Source: Acidovorax sp.
Lineage (GTDB): Bacteria; Pseudomonadota; Gammaproteobacteria; Burkholderiales; Burkholderiaceae_C
Length of the DNA stretch: 64,000 nt
Reading direction: 5' to 3'
Assembly: GCA_030692685.1 (NCBI GenBank)
Contig: JAUXZO010000065.1
Span: 25,952-89,951, forward strand
Part shown: piece by piece, positions 51,696 to 61,398 of the stretch
Numbering within the stretch: position 1 is the first letter of the stretch
How the letters are laid out: the number at the start of each line of letters is the position of its first letter
Made by a program: the position numbers and the translations under genes
Notes under the pieces: model-generated
Seen by the model: only the letters and a program-made list of their open reading frames with translations
Database searches by the model: none
What the model was told of the DNA's origin: nothing

Positions 51696-52163
51696 ATGGG
51701 CTTTGGCACCCTCTCGCTCAAGGGCCGCGCGCTGCGGCTGCTCAGCCAGCGCGAGCATTCGCGGGCCGAGCTGACGAAAAAGCTGGCACCGCATGTGCAA
51801 GACGGCGAGGACCTTGCGGCCGTGCTCGATGACCTTGAGGCCAAGGACTTCATCAATGAAACCCGCGTGTTGGAGTCGGTGGTGCACCGCCGTTCCAGCC
51901 GCCTGGGGGGAGCGCGCATAAGGCAAGAGCTGCAGTCCAAAGGCTTGCCGGCCGAAGCCGTGCAGCAGGCGGTGGACCAGCTCAAACACAGCGAACTGGA
52001 CCGCGCCCGTGGCGTGTGGGCGCGCAAGTTTGCGCAGCCTCCTCAAACCCCACAAGAGAACGCCAAGCAGACGCGTTTTTTGCTCACACGCGGTTTCTCG
52101 GGCGATGTGGTGCGGCGTGTGCTGCGCGGCACAGTGGAGGGCGACGGTGGCGACAGCACCTGA
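51696..52163 (+). CDS. recX: Regulatory protein RecX
   Basis: 155 residues (MGFGTLSLKGRALRLLSQRE). Three tandem three-helix repeats are recognisable: SRAELTKKLAPHVQ, SRLGGARIRQELQSKGLPAE, and KQTRFLLTRGFSGDVVRRVL, the last being typical of RecX C-termini. RecX caps RecA filaments and inhibits recombinase activity. Its position after recA supports this role. Repeat copy 14 in the gap may affect how much recX is made from the recA transcript. Confidence 0.94.
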   Translation: MGFGTLSLKGRALRLLSQREHSRAELTKKLAPHVQDGEDLAAVLDDLEAKDFINETRVLESVVHRRSSRLGGARIRQELQSKGLPAEAVQQAVDQLKHSELDRARGVWARKFAQPPQTPQENAKQTRFLLTRGFSGDVVRRVLRGTVEGDGGDST

Positions 52164-52218
52164 AAGCGCCTGACAACAAGTCACAACACCTGACAGGGCC
52201 CGCCTTCGCACTCCGATT

Positions 52219-52271
52219 TCAAGCCTTTTTGGGCTCTAGCGCTTATCCATCAGCGCTAGCAGCTATCAAAT
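52219..52271 (+). repeat. Oriented intergenic palindrome, copy 15
   Basis: Begins AAGCCTTTTTGGGCTCTAGC, then GCTTATCCATCAGCGCTAGC and AGCTATCAAAT. It lies 55 bases after the recX stop, between convergent genes. Confidence 0.88.
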
Positions 52272-52297
52272 ATGAAGCAATCAGCCGTCCCGATTGT

Positions 52298-53356
52298 TTA
52301 CTGCAAAACCAATTCGACGCGCCGGTTCTTCGCCCGGCCAGCGTCACTGCCATTGGACGCCACGGGCGCCAGACTGGCGACACCGTTAGCGGTCAGGCGG
52401 TCCCGGGCAATTCCGTAGTCCTTGGCCAGTGCCACCGCCACGGCATCCGCGCGGCGTCGGCTCAGGTCGAGGTTGGCGGGCAGGTTGCCCACGTTGTCGG
52501 TGTGCCCCACCACATGGAGCTTGAGGCCCGTTTGCTGCTTGAGCAAGCCGCCGATCTGGTCAAGGGAGGCCTTGCTTTCAGCCTTGATGTCGGCCTTGCC
52601 GGTGTCAAAAAGAATGTCGTAGATGGCGACCTTTCCGTTGGCGTCGAGCCCCTTGGCGATCTCGCTGGAAGACAGGGTTTCCATCTGCTGCTCACGCGCT
52701 TTGGGCTCCACGCGCACCACGGCAATGGTGGCGCGCTTCTGGAACTCTTTCTCGTCGCAGTAGGCCGAGGTGACATCGGGGTTCCAGGTCAGCACCGCCA
52801 GGGTGGCGCCGCTGGCCTTGTTGTCGAGCAGCGCATAACGCAGGTCACTGGCCGTGCCGCCTGCTGCGCAGGCCGCAGGGCTGTTGTCGCCCACCTTGCC
52901 CGCCCATCCCGCAGGCAGCAGTGAGCGTGGCAGGCTGTAGGTAAAGATGTTGGAGCCTCCGCAGGCGTCACCCGCGCATTCGTAGGCGGTCTCGAATCCT
53001 GCGGCTTTCAGCTCTTGCTGGTAGCCCCGCAGCACCTCCAGCGACGACCGACCGGCGGGTGCCACGTACTGCAGCGCCGTGCGCTGGCCAGAACGGTCCA
53101 GGTTGCGCGCGGCCACCAGTTTGTCGTTTTGATCGGCCACCTTGGCCGCTGGGAACCGCACTTCGTCGTAGGCGGCATCGTCGCGATACAAGAGCACGGC
53201 GCCCGTGTAGCGCTTGAAGCCAGCAGGGTCGGTCAACCCCATGGTGTCCTGCGTCGGTACGCGCGTCTGGGCCCACGTGGGGCCGGCCAATACGGCCAAC
53301 AGCGCTGCTGCAGCAGCCACCACCACCCACCCGGGAAACGCCCTGTGCTTCTTCAT
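52298..53356 (-). CDS. OmpA-family protein with DUF4892-like N-terminal part
   Basis: 352 residues with a signal peptide (GWVVVAAAAALLAVLAGPTW, cleavage near AQT). The middle has YTGAVLLYRDDAAYDEVRFP and TALQYVAPAGRSSLEVLRGY, a DUF4892-like segment. The C-terminal OmpA domain shows IYDILFDTGKADIKAESKAS, then LHVVGHTDNVGNLPANLDLS and GRAKNRRVELVLQ, which bind peptidoglycan. It links the outer membrane or periplasm to the cell wall. There is no clear partner gene. Confidence 0.92.
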   Translation of the reverse strand: MKKHRAFPGWVVVAAAAALLAVLAGPTWAQTRVPTQDTMGLTDPAGFKRYTGAVLLYRDDAAYDEVRFPAAKVADQNDKLVAARNLDRSGQRTALQYVAPAGRSSLEVLRGYQQELKAAGFETAYECAGDACGGSNIFTYSLPRSLLPAGWAGKVGDNSPAACAAGGTASDLRYALLDNKASGATLAVLTWNPDVTSAYCDEKEFQKRATIAVVRVEPKAREQQMETLSSSEIAKGLDANGKVAIYDILFDTGKADIKAESKASLDQIGGLLKQQTGLKLHVVGHTDNVGNLPANLDLSRRRADAVAVALAKDYGIARDRLTANGVASLAPVASNGSDAGRAKNRRVELVLQ

Positions 53357-53466
53357 GCCACGCCTTTCGGTGCCGGGCGGGGGCCCGGGCTGGCGCGATT
53401 ATGGGCGTCTGCGGCCGCCGCCCATCGCCGAGCAGACCTGGCTGCGGCAGCGCGGCGTGCAGAAAA

Positions 53467-54399
53467 TCACAGACCGAGCATGAGCTTGAGGTTTTGCACC
53501 GCAGCGCCACTCGCGCCCTTGCCCAGGTTATCAAGGCGCGCCACCAGCACCGCGTGGCGGTAGGTTTCGTTGGCGAACACGCGCAATTCGAGCTTGTTGG
53601 TGTTGTTGAGCGCCAGCGCGTCCAGCTTGCCGTCGGCGGTGGCGGGCAACACGTTCACCCACTGCTCGGGGGTGTTGCTCTTGGCGTAGTGTGCGGCCAG
53701 GGCATCGTGCAGGTCACTGGCCTTGGGGGCACCGGGCAGGGTGTCGAGATGCAGGGGCAGTTGCACCAGCATGCCCTGCTCGAAATTGCCCACCGAGGGC
53801 ACAAAAATGGGTCGGCGCGTAATGCCGGTGTAGTGCATGATTTCCGGCAGGTGCTTGTGCGCCAGGCCGAGGGCGTACAGCTCGAACAGCGGGGCTTCGC
53901 CCTTCTGGTACGACTCGATCATGGGGCGCCCACCGCCCGAGTAGCCGCTGACCGCCGGCAGTGCCAGCGGAAAATCAGCGGGGATCAGGCCCGCGTCCAC
54001 CAAGGGGCGCAGCAGTGCGATCGCACCCGTGGCATAGCAGCCCGGGTTGGCCACACGGGTGGCTGCCGCCACCGCTTCGGGCTGGCCAGCAGCCAGCTCA
54101 GGAAAGCCAAACACCCAGCCGGGCGCGGTGCGGTGTGCGGTGCTCGCGTCGATGATCTTGATCTTGCGGCCCGTGGCCTGTTCGATGCCGTCCACCATCG
54201 CCACAGTGTCGCGCGCTGCGTCGTCGTGCAGGCACAGCACGACCAGATCCACCCCGGCAATCAGGTCGCGTTTGGCGGCGGGGTCCTTGCGCAGATCGGG
54301 CGCAATGCTGACCAGCTCGACCTGTGGCATGGCCTGCAGGCGCTCGCGAATCTGCAGGCCCGTGGTACCGGCTTCACCATCAATAAAGACTTTGGACAT
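53467..54399 (-). CDS. argC: N-acetyl-gamma-glutamyl-phosphate reductase (type 2)
   Basis: 310 residues from the ATG at 54397-54399, with a good GGAG nine bases upstream. The NADP-binding start [20 protein letters not shown] has D-G-x-x-G-T-T-G, and the catalytic Cys is C121 in [20 protein letters not shown] and later [13 protein letters not shown] match the shorter type-2 ArgC. It reduces N-acetylglutamyl phosphate to the semialdehyde in arginine synthesis. Other arg genes are not in the window, as is usual for this form. Confidence 0.95.
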   Translation of the reverse strand: MSKVFIDGEAGTTGLQIRERLQAMPQVELVSIAPDLRKDPAAKRDLIAGVDLVVLCLHDDAARDTVAMVDGIEQATGRKIKIIDASTAHRTAPGWVFGFPELAAGQPEAVAAATRVANPGCYATGAIALLRPLVDAGLIPADFPLALPAVSGYSGGGRPMIESYQKGEAPLFELYALGLAHKHLPEIMHYTGITRRPIFVPSVGNFEQGMLVQLPLHLDTLPGAPKASDLHDALAAHYAKSNTPEQWVNVLPATADGKLDALALNNTNKLELRVFANETYRHAVLVARLDNLGKGASGAAVQNLKLMLGL

Positions 54400-54603
54400 G
54401 GAGTTGCTCCTGCAAATGGTCGGCAGCATAAGCCGCAAAAGTGGGGAAAGGGCAGGCCGACGGCCTGCACCACGGTGTCAGCGACGCACAGGGATGGTGC
54501 ATTGCAGCATGATACAGTCGCGGGTTGCCATGTCCCACGCCCGCGGCCAGACAACTGTTCATGGTAAACGGGTACTTACCACCCTTCCCCTGAGAGAGAC
54601 CTC

Positions 54604-55764
<1,161 letters not shown>

Positions 55765-55779
55765 GCCCGGAGAACACAT

Positions 55780-56676
55780 ATGTCGATCTACATCAACAAA
55801 GACACCAAGGTCATCACCCAGGGCATCACGGGCAAGACGGGCCAGTTCCACACTGAAAAGTGCCAGGAATACGCGAACGGCAAGAACTGCTTCGTGGCGG
55901 GCGTGAATCCCAAGAAGGCTGGCGAGTCGATCTTCAACATTCCGATCTACGCCTCCGTCAAGGAAGCCGCCCAGCAAACCGGCGCCACCGTGTCGGTGAT
56001 CTACGTGCCGCCCGCAGGCGCTGCGGATGCCATCTGGGAAGCCGTCGAAGCCGACCTGGACATGGCCATCTGCATTACCGAAGGCATTCCGGTCAAGGAC
56101 ATGCTGATGGTGCGCAACAAGATGAAGGCCAAGGAAGCCGCTGGCGGCAAGAAGACGCTGCTGCTGGGCCCCAACTGCCCTGGCCTGATCACGCCTGACG
56201 AAATCAAGATCGGCATCATGCCTGGTCACATCCACCGCAAGGGCCGTATCGGCGTGGTGTCCCGCTCGGGCACGCTGACGTACGAAGCCGTGGCCATGCT
56301 GACCGAAGTGGGTCTGGGCCAGTCCAGCGCCGTGGGCATTGGTGGCGATCCCATCAACGGCTTGAAGCACATCGACGTGATGAAGGCTTTCAACGACGAT
56401 CCAGACACCGACGCCGTGATCATGATTGGCGAAATCGGTGGACCGGACGAAGCCGAAGCCGCCCAATGGTGCAAGGCCAACATGAAGAAACCTATCGTGG
56501 GCTTTATCGCGGGCGTGACGGCCCCTCCCGGCAAGCGCATGGGTCATGCTGGCGCACTGATCTCTGGCGGCGCCGACACGGCCGATGCCAAGCTCGCCAT
56601 CATGGAAGAGTCGGGCTTCATCATCACCCGCAATCCTTCGGAACTGGGCAAGCTGCTCAAGGCCCAGCTGAAGTAA
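55780..56676 (+). CDS. sucD: Succinyl-CoA synthetase alpha subunit
   Basis: 298 residues. [20 protein letters not shown] is the CoA-binding start, [20 protein letters not shown] lies mid-way, and the phospho-His is H256 in [11 protein letters not shown]. The C-terminus [18 protein letters not shown] is typical. It forms the alpha2beta2 or alpha-beta enzyme with SucC. Two strong hairpins follow the stop and probably end the operon. Confidence 0.98.
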   Translation: MSIYINKDTKVITQGITGKTGQFHTEKCQEYANGKNCFVAGVNPKKAGESIFNIPIYASVKEAAQQTGATVSVIYVPPAGAADAIWEAVEADLDMAICITEGIPVKDMLMVRNKMKAKEAAGGKKTLLLGPNCPGLITPDEIKIGIMPGHIHRKGRIGVVSRSGTLTYEAVAMLTEVGLGQSSAVGIGGDPINGLKHIDVMKAFNDDPDTDAVIMIGEIGGPDEAEAAQWCKANMKKPIVGFIAGVTAPPGKRMGHAGALISGGADTADAKLAIMEESGFIITRNPSELGKLLKAQLK

Positions 56677-56713
56677 TCAGCTTTTCCGGCGCCGTCCGTA
56701 TGCACAATGCGGA

Positions 56714-56739
56714 CACATCGGGCCGTAGCGCCCGATGTG
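56714..56739. terminator. First hairpin after sucD
   Basis: CACATCGGGC and GCCCGATGTG are perfect 10-bp arms with a 6-base loop, 38 bases after the sucD stop. There is no T-run, so its role alone is uncertain. Confidence 0.55.
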
Positions 56740-56756
56740 CCGGCCCCCTTAAGAAG

Positions 56757-56790
56757 AGAAGCGCTCGAAACCTTGGTTTCGAGCGCTTCT
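56757..56790. terminator. Strong sucCD terminator hairpin
   Basis: AGAAGCGCTCGAAACC and GGTTTCGAGCGCTTCT form a perfect 16-bp stem with a 2-base centre, followed by TGCATTT. It is the most stable hairpin near sucD and lies 17 bases after the first. The next 366 bases to 57156 hold no gene I can see and should contain the kinase operon promoter. Confidence 0.75.
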
Positions 56791-57156
56791 TGCATTTATG
56801 GTAGCGGAGGCCTGAGGAAGATCGCCTGGAAACATATCGCGGGTGGGCGCCGTGCTGCGGTGGATCGGGCTGCCATTGCGCTGCGGCGACGGTGAGGAGA
56901 GTGAGGGCCCAATGCCTGCGGCAGCCTGATGGTCACCGCCACCATGCAATAACGTCTCGCCCGGAGAGCAATACACAGCACATGTGACAAAAATGGCGTG
57001 CAATGGTGCCCGAAGTTGTCGCTCGCGACAACAACACCCACAAGGTTCTCCCACCCTCTCCAGCCAATGCATGGCGCTGTGACAGGTTCGGGCACTTTCA
57101 ATTGGGCGCAAATATTGCTTCAACACGCACTCAATACCTGACGGGAACAACAGCAA

Positions 57157-59829
57157 GTGGGACAAAAAACCTCGGCGCGGCGGCTTGCTCTGGGTCGTAC
57201 CGACGGCTTTTGGGGCGCACTGGCTGCGGCGGTGGTCATGCTTCTGTGCGCGGTCACCGGCTTGGCCGAACGGATTGAGCTTCAGCTGTACGATGCCGCC
57301 GCTCGTATTTCCTCTCCCGCCCCCCTCGCAGAAATCGCCATCGTCGGCATTGACGACGCCAGCATGGGAGCGCTGGGCCCCCAGCCGTGGTCACGAGACC
57401 TGCATGCCCGGCTGATCGACACTCTGTCGGCCGCAGGGGCCAAAACCATCGTCTACACGCCGTCCCTGTCGGACTCTCAGTCGGAGCCCGGGATCAGCCA
57501 GGTTCGCAAAATCAGGGCTGTATTGACCAGTGCGGGCGACGGTTCGCCACTGGCTGCCGAGCTCAACCGCGTAACCACCGAGGCCGAAAATGCCCTGGAC
57601 ACAGACGCCCGGCTCGCGTCCAGCATCCAGAAAGCGGGCAACGTACTGCTGGCCTCCCGCTATGCGGCGTCAGGCAAACCCACTGCACTACCCGCATACG
57701 TACGCCGAGGCACCTTGCCCGACCCCGGCGCCTATGCCACGTCTGCGCTTTCGGCGCAGCACCCGCTGGCGGCGCTCGGGTCTGCGGCAGTGGGAGTCGG
57801 CCACCTCTATACGGTGGCCGATGAAGACGGCAAACTACGCCAGGCGCCCTTGCTGCTGCGGTATGACGAAGTGGGTGTCCCATCGCTTGCACTGCTCGCT
57901 GCGCGCCACAGCCTGCACCTTACGGCAGACGAAGTACGGATTCAGGACGCCCCCAAGTCATTGCGCCTGGGCGGGCTGGACATCGCAACAGACCCCTCGG
58001 CTGTGATGCGTCCACGCGTGTACTCCGTGCAAGAGGGTGCGCCACCTTTTCCCATCGCCTCGTTTGCCACGGTGCTGAATGGAAACCCCCCCGCCACCCT
58101 GTTCAAAGACAAGGTTGTGATCGTTGGGGAAACCAGCGACAGCCTGGTGGCGCCATGGGTTGGTCCTGGCGGGCAGTCCATCTACCCTGTGGAATGGCTG
58201 GCCCACACGGTGTCCAGCATTCGCCAGGGGCTCTCCGTGACTGCGCCAAGCTGGGCTCGAATAGCATCCTGGGCGGCGGTGCTAGGCGTATTGCTCTTCG
58301 CGGCCTTGATGGCGCCGCGACTGCCGACGGCGGTAGGTGTCGGAGTAAGCCTTGCCGTGGTCCTGGCGATGGTGGGTACGGAGTGGGGTCTGCTGCATTA
58401 CGCCGGGCTGTGGGTGCCGCTGACGCTGGCCGCTGCAGGCGCACTGGCTGGCTCCGCCGCAATCGCAATGCGAAGCACCCCGGGCCGATCAACCACATCC
58501 AGACAGTCGGCGCAAGCGTTGGAAGCGGCCGAAGCCGACCGCATGATGGGCCTGGCGCTGCACGGGCAAGGCCAGCTGGACATGGCGTTTGACCGTCTGC
58601 GCAAGGTGCCGCCCAGCGATGCGCTGATGGACAACCTGTACCACCTGGCGCAGGACTTTGAGCGCAAGCGCAATTTCGCCAAGGCAAAGGCGGTTTACGC
58701 GCAGGTTCTGCGCCACGACAAGCAGTACAAAGACGCCCGCAACCGCTACCAACGTGCACGGGCCCAGCTGCAGCACAGCGCGGATGGTCCTTCCAGCGTC
58801 CCAGCGTCCATACCGCCCGCGCACCATACGCCGAGCTTGCAGGGTGATGCGGCCACCGGGATTCCTATGCTGGGGCGGTACCAGATTGACAAGGAGCTGG
58901 GCAAAGGTGCCATGGGTGTTGTGTACCGGGGGCGCGACCCCAAAATTGGCCGGGTGGTCGCCATCAAAACACTGGCGCTGGGGGCGGAGTTCGAGGGTAC
59001 GGCTCTCGTCGACGCCCGTGCCCGGTTCTTTCGCGAAGCAGAAACAGCGGGACGCCTGCAGCATCCGCACATCGTGACCATTTTTGACGCGGGCGAAGAA
59101 CATGACCTTGCGTACATCGCCATGGAGTTCCTCAAAGGTGCCGACCTGACGCACGCATGTCGCAAGGAGCACCTGCTGCCGATACCCACCGTGCTGTCCA
59201 TCACGGCACGCGTGGCCGACGCTCTGGACTACGCCCACGCACACAACGTGGTGCACCGGGACATCAAGCCGGCCAACATCATGTTTGATGGTGCTGCAGA
59301 TGCGGTCAAGGTCACCGATTTTGGTATTGCGCGCATCACCGATTCGAGCAGGACCCGTACGGGCCTGGTGCTGGGAACCCCCAGCTTCATGTCGCCAGAG
59401 CAGCTGGCGGGGAAAAAGGTGGATGGCCGGTCGGACCTGTATTCCCTTGGCGTCACGCTGTTTCAGCTGCTGACGGGGACACTGCCGCTGCGCGGCGAAT
59501 CCATGACGGAGTTGATGCACAAAATTGCCAGTGCGGACGCGCCCGACGTGCGTCAGCTGCGGCCGGAGGTGTCCCCGGCCGTGGCAAAGGTGGTGGCCCT
59601 TGCATTGCAAAAGCGCCCTGATGCACGCTACCAGACCGGCCGCCAGTTTGCAGCAGACCTGCGGGAGGCGGTGGCGGACGGTCATGCGGCGCTGGCTGCC
59701 CCCAAAGCAGTCGTCTATGATGCAGACCGCGATGCAACAGGGCATGAGATGGCGGATTTCCAGGAAACCGTGATGGAGCTACCCGCTGTGCGGGGTGCGG
59801 CATCCCCGCCGATTTCAGGCGCCCGATGA
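57157..59829 (+). CDS. CHASE2-domain Ser/Thr protein kinase
   Basis: 890 residues from a GTG at 57157. An N-terminal helix (FWGALAAAVVMLLCAVTGLA) precedes a periplasmic CHASE2 sensor (about 40-350, with IAIVGIDDASMGALGPQPWS and KVVIVGETSDS), then three helices (about 365-445) and a helical TPR-like part (RMMGLALHGQGQLDMAFDRL). The Hanks kinase domain starts near R574: Gly loop ELGKGAMGVVYRG, K604, HRD with D702, DFG with D721, and FMSPEQLAG. It should autophosphorylate and phosphorylate targets in response to an unknown periplasmic signal. The stop overlaps the PP2C start (ATGA). Confidence 0.93.
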   Translation: MGQKTSARRLALGRTDGFWGALAAAVVMLLCAVTGLAERIELQLYDAAARISSPAPLAEIAIVGIDDASMGALGPQPWSRDLHARLIDTLSAAGAKTIVYTPSLSDSQSEPGISQVRKIRAVLTSAGDGSPLAAELNRVTTEAENALDTDARLASSIQKAGNVLLASRYAASGKPTALPAYVRRGTLPDPGAYATSALSAQHPLAALGSAAVGVGHLYTVADEDGKLRQAPLLLRYDEVGVPSLALLAARHSLHLTADEVRIQDAPKSLRLGGLDIATDPSAVMRPRVYSVQEGAPPFPIASFATVLNGNPPATLFKDKVVIVGETSDSLVAPWVGPGGQSIYPVEWLAHTVSSIRQGLSVTAPSWARIASWAAVLGVLLFAALMAPRLPTAVGVGVSLAVVLAMVGTEWGLLHYAGLWVPLTLAAAGALAGSAAIAMRSTPGRSTTSRQSAQALEAAEADRMMGLALHGQGQLDMAFDRLRKVPPSDALMDNLYHLAQDFERKRNFAKAKAVYAQVLRHDKQYKDARNRYQRARAQLQHSADGPSSVPASIPPAHHTPSLQGDAATGIPMLGRYQIDKELGKGAMGVVYRGRDPKIGRVVAIKTLALGAEFEGTALVDARARFFREAETAGRLQHPHIVTIFDAGEEHDLAYIAMEFLKGADLTHACRKEHLLPIPTVLSITARVADALDYAHAHNVVHRDIKPANIMFDGAADAVKVTDFGIARITDSSRTRTGLVLGTPSFMSPEQLAGKKVDGRSDLYSLGVTLFQLLTGTLPLRGESMTELMHKIASADAPDVRQLRPEVSPAVAKVVALALQKRPDARYQTGRQFAADLREAVADGHAALAAPKAVVYDADRDATGHEMADFQETVMELPAVRGAASPPISGAR

Positions 59830-60635
59830 CGCTCGCCGCAACATCCATGACCTATGAATTTTTCGCGCGGACAGACAAAGGCCGCGTGCGCACCAATAAC
59901 GAAGACGCGGTGGCTGTCGACCGCGAGGCCCAGGTCGCCATCCTGGCCGACGGCATGGGCGGCTACAACGCGGGCGAGGTCGCCAGTGGCATGGCCACGA
60001 CCTTCATTCGCACTGAGATGGGGCGGTGGCTTGCGCATGCAGGAAACACTCCGCAGTCCACCGATGTGCGCCGGGCTCTGGAAATTTGCGTCGAGAACGC
60101 CAACCACGCCATCCTGGGCGCATCGTTGTCCAACCCCCAATATGCAGGCATGGGCACCACACTGGTAGTCGGCGTGTTCCATGGCAGCCGACTCATCCTC
60201 GGACATATTGGTGACTCCCGCTGCTACCGCTTGCGCGATGGTGCCATGCAGCAGATCACGCGCGATCACTCGTGGCTGCAGGAGCAGGTCGACGCGGGCC
60301 TGCTCACGCCCCAGCAGGCTGCCCTGTCCTCCAACCGCAACCTCGTCACGCGGGCCTTGGGCGTAGAGCCCAACGTCATGATGGAAGTCAACGAGTTTCA
60401 GGTGGCGCCCAACGACCTGTTCCTCATGTGCTCCGATGGCCTCACCGACATGGTTGCCGATGCAGAACTGGCGGAGATGGTGCGCGCACCGCTCCCGTTG
60501 GAGGAAAAAGCCACACTGCTCATCGACACAGCCAACGCGAACGGCGGTCGTGATAACGTCAGCGTGCTGCTGGTGCAGGCTGCCGCTGGAGGCAAGAAGC
60601 GCGGCCTCATGTCCCGATTGCTAGGTGCCGCTTGA
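59826..60635 (+). CDS. PP2C-family Ser/Thr protein phosphatase
   Basis: 269 residues; a second ATG at 59850 (MTYEFFARTDKG) is also possible. Motifs in order: RTNNEDAVAVD, ILADGMGGYNAGEVAS with metal-binding Asp and Gly, LGHIGDSRCYRL, CSDGLTDMV, and GGRDNVSVLLV. This is the bacterial Stp/PstP type, which reverses Hanks-kinase phosphorylation using Mn2+. The overlap with the kinase stop shows coupled translation and a direct pairing. FHA follows 41 bases later. Confidence 0.95.
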   Translation: MTLAATSMTYEFFARTDKGRVRTNNEDAVAVDREAQVAILADGMGGYNAGEVASGMATTFIRTEMGRWLAHAGNTPQSTDVRRALEICVENANHAILGASLSNPQYAGMGTTLVVGVFHGSRLILGHIGDSRCYRLRDGAMQQITRDHSWLQEQVDAGLLTPQQAALSSNRNLVTRALGVEPNVMMEVNEFQVAPNDLFLMCSDGLTDMVADAELAEMVRAPLPLEEKATLLIDTANANGGRDNVSVLLVQAAAGGKKRGLMSRLLGAA

Positions 60636-60676
60636 GCGGCCCGAACTACAACAATTCATCACATCAGGAGTGGATC

Positions 60677-61333
60677 ATGCCCAGAATGATCGTTTCAATC
60701 GACGGGGTCGTTATCAAGGAAGTACAGTTAACCAAGGAGCGGACCACCCTGGGTCGGCGGCCCTACAACGACATCGTGATTGATAACCTCGCCGTGAGCG
60801 GCGAGCACGCCGTGATCCACATGGCGGGCCATGATGTGGAAATTGAAGACCTGGGCAGCACCAACGGCACCTACGTCAACGCCAAGGCCGTCAAACGCCA
60901 GGAACTGCGTAACGGCGACACGGTTGAAGTGGGCAAATACAAGATCCGTTTCCTGAGCGAGGCTGAAGGCCAGAACTTCGAGAAGACCATGATCTTCAAG
61001 CCTGGCATGGTGCCGCCGATTGGGTCGGTGTCCCGGCCCGCAGCGCTGGCTCCAACACCAGCGCCCGCCCCCATCACCGCGGTGATCCGCGTGATGTCAG
61101 GCGCAGCCGCGGGGCGAGAAGTGTCTCTGCAAAAAGTGGTCACCACGATCGGCAAACCAGGCGTGGCCGTGGCATCGATTACCAAGCGCCACCAGGGGTT
61201 TGTGCTGGCGCACGTGGAAGGACCTGATATGCCCATGCTGAACGGCGCGGCCATTGGCGCCTCGCCCGTGCCACTCAAGCATGGCGACCGCCTGGAGTTG
61301 GCCGGTACGGAAATGCAGTTCGAGCAGAGTTGA
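60677..61333 (+). CDS. FHA-domain phosphothreonine-binding protein
   Basis: 218 residues from the ATG at 60677, with AGGAG seven bases upstream. The FHA fold shows TTLGRRPYNDIVIDNLAVSG, EHAVIHMAGHDVEIEDLGST, and NGTYVNAKAVKRQELRNGDT, with the phospho-binding R, S and N in place. A Pro/Ala linker leads to a second FHA-like half (REVSLQKVVTTIGKPG, then HGDRLELAGTEMQF) that is more degenerate. It probably binds the phosphorylated kinase or its targets and may pass the signal to the cyclase encoded 65 bases downstream. Confidence 0.94.
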   Translation: MPRMIVSIDGVVIKEVQLTKERTTLGRRPYNDIVIDNLAVSGEHAVIHMAGHDVEIEDLGSTNGTYVNAKAVKRQELRNGDTVEVGKYKIRFLSEAEGQNFEKTMIFKPGMVPPIGSVSRPAALAPTPAPAPITAVIRVMSGAAAGREVSLQKVVTTIGKPGVAVASITKRHQGFVLAHVEGPDMPMLNGAAIGASPVPLKHGDRLELAGTEMQFEQS

Positions 61334-61398
61334 TTTACTCCATCTAGTCGTTCAGTTCGTCTGGCCTATCAGATTGGCCCAAGGGCAGGAGGCTGAAC

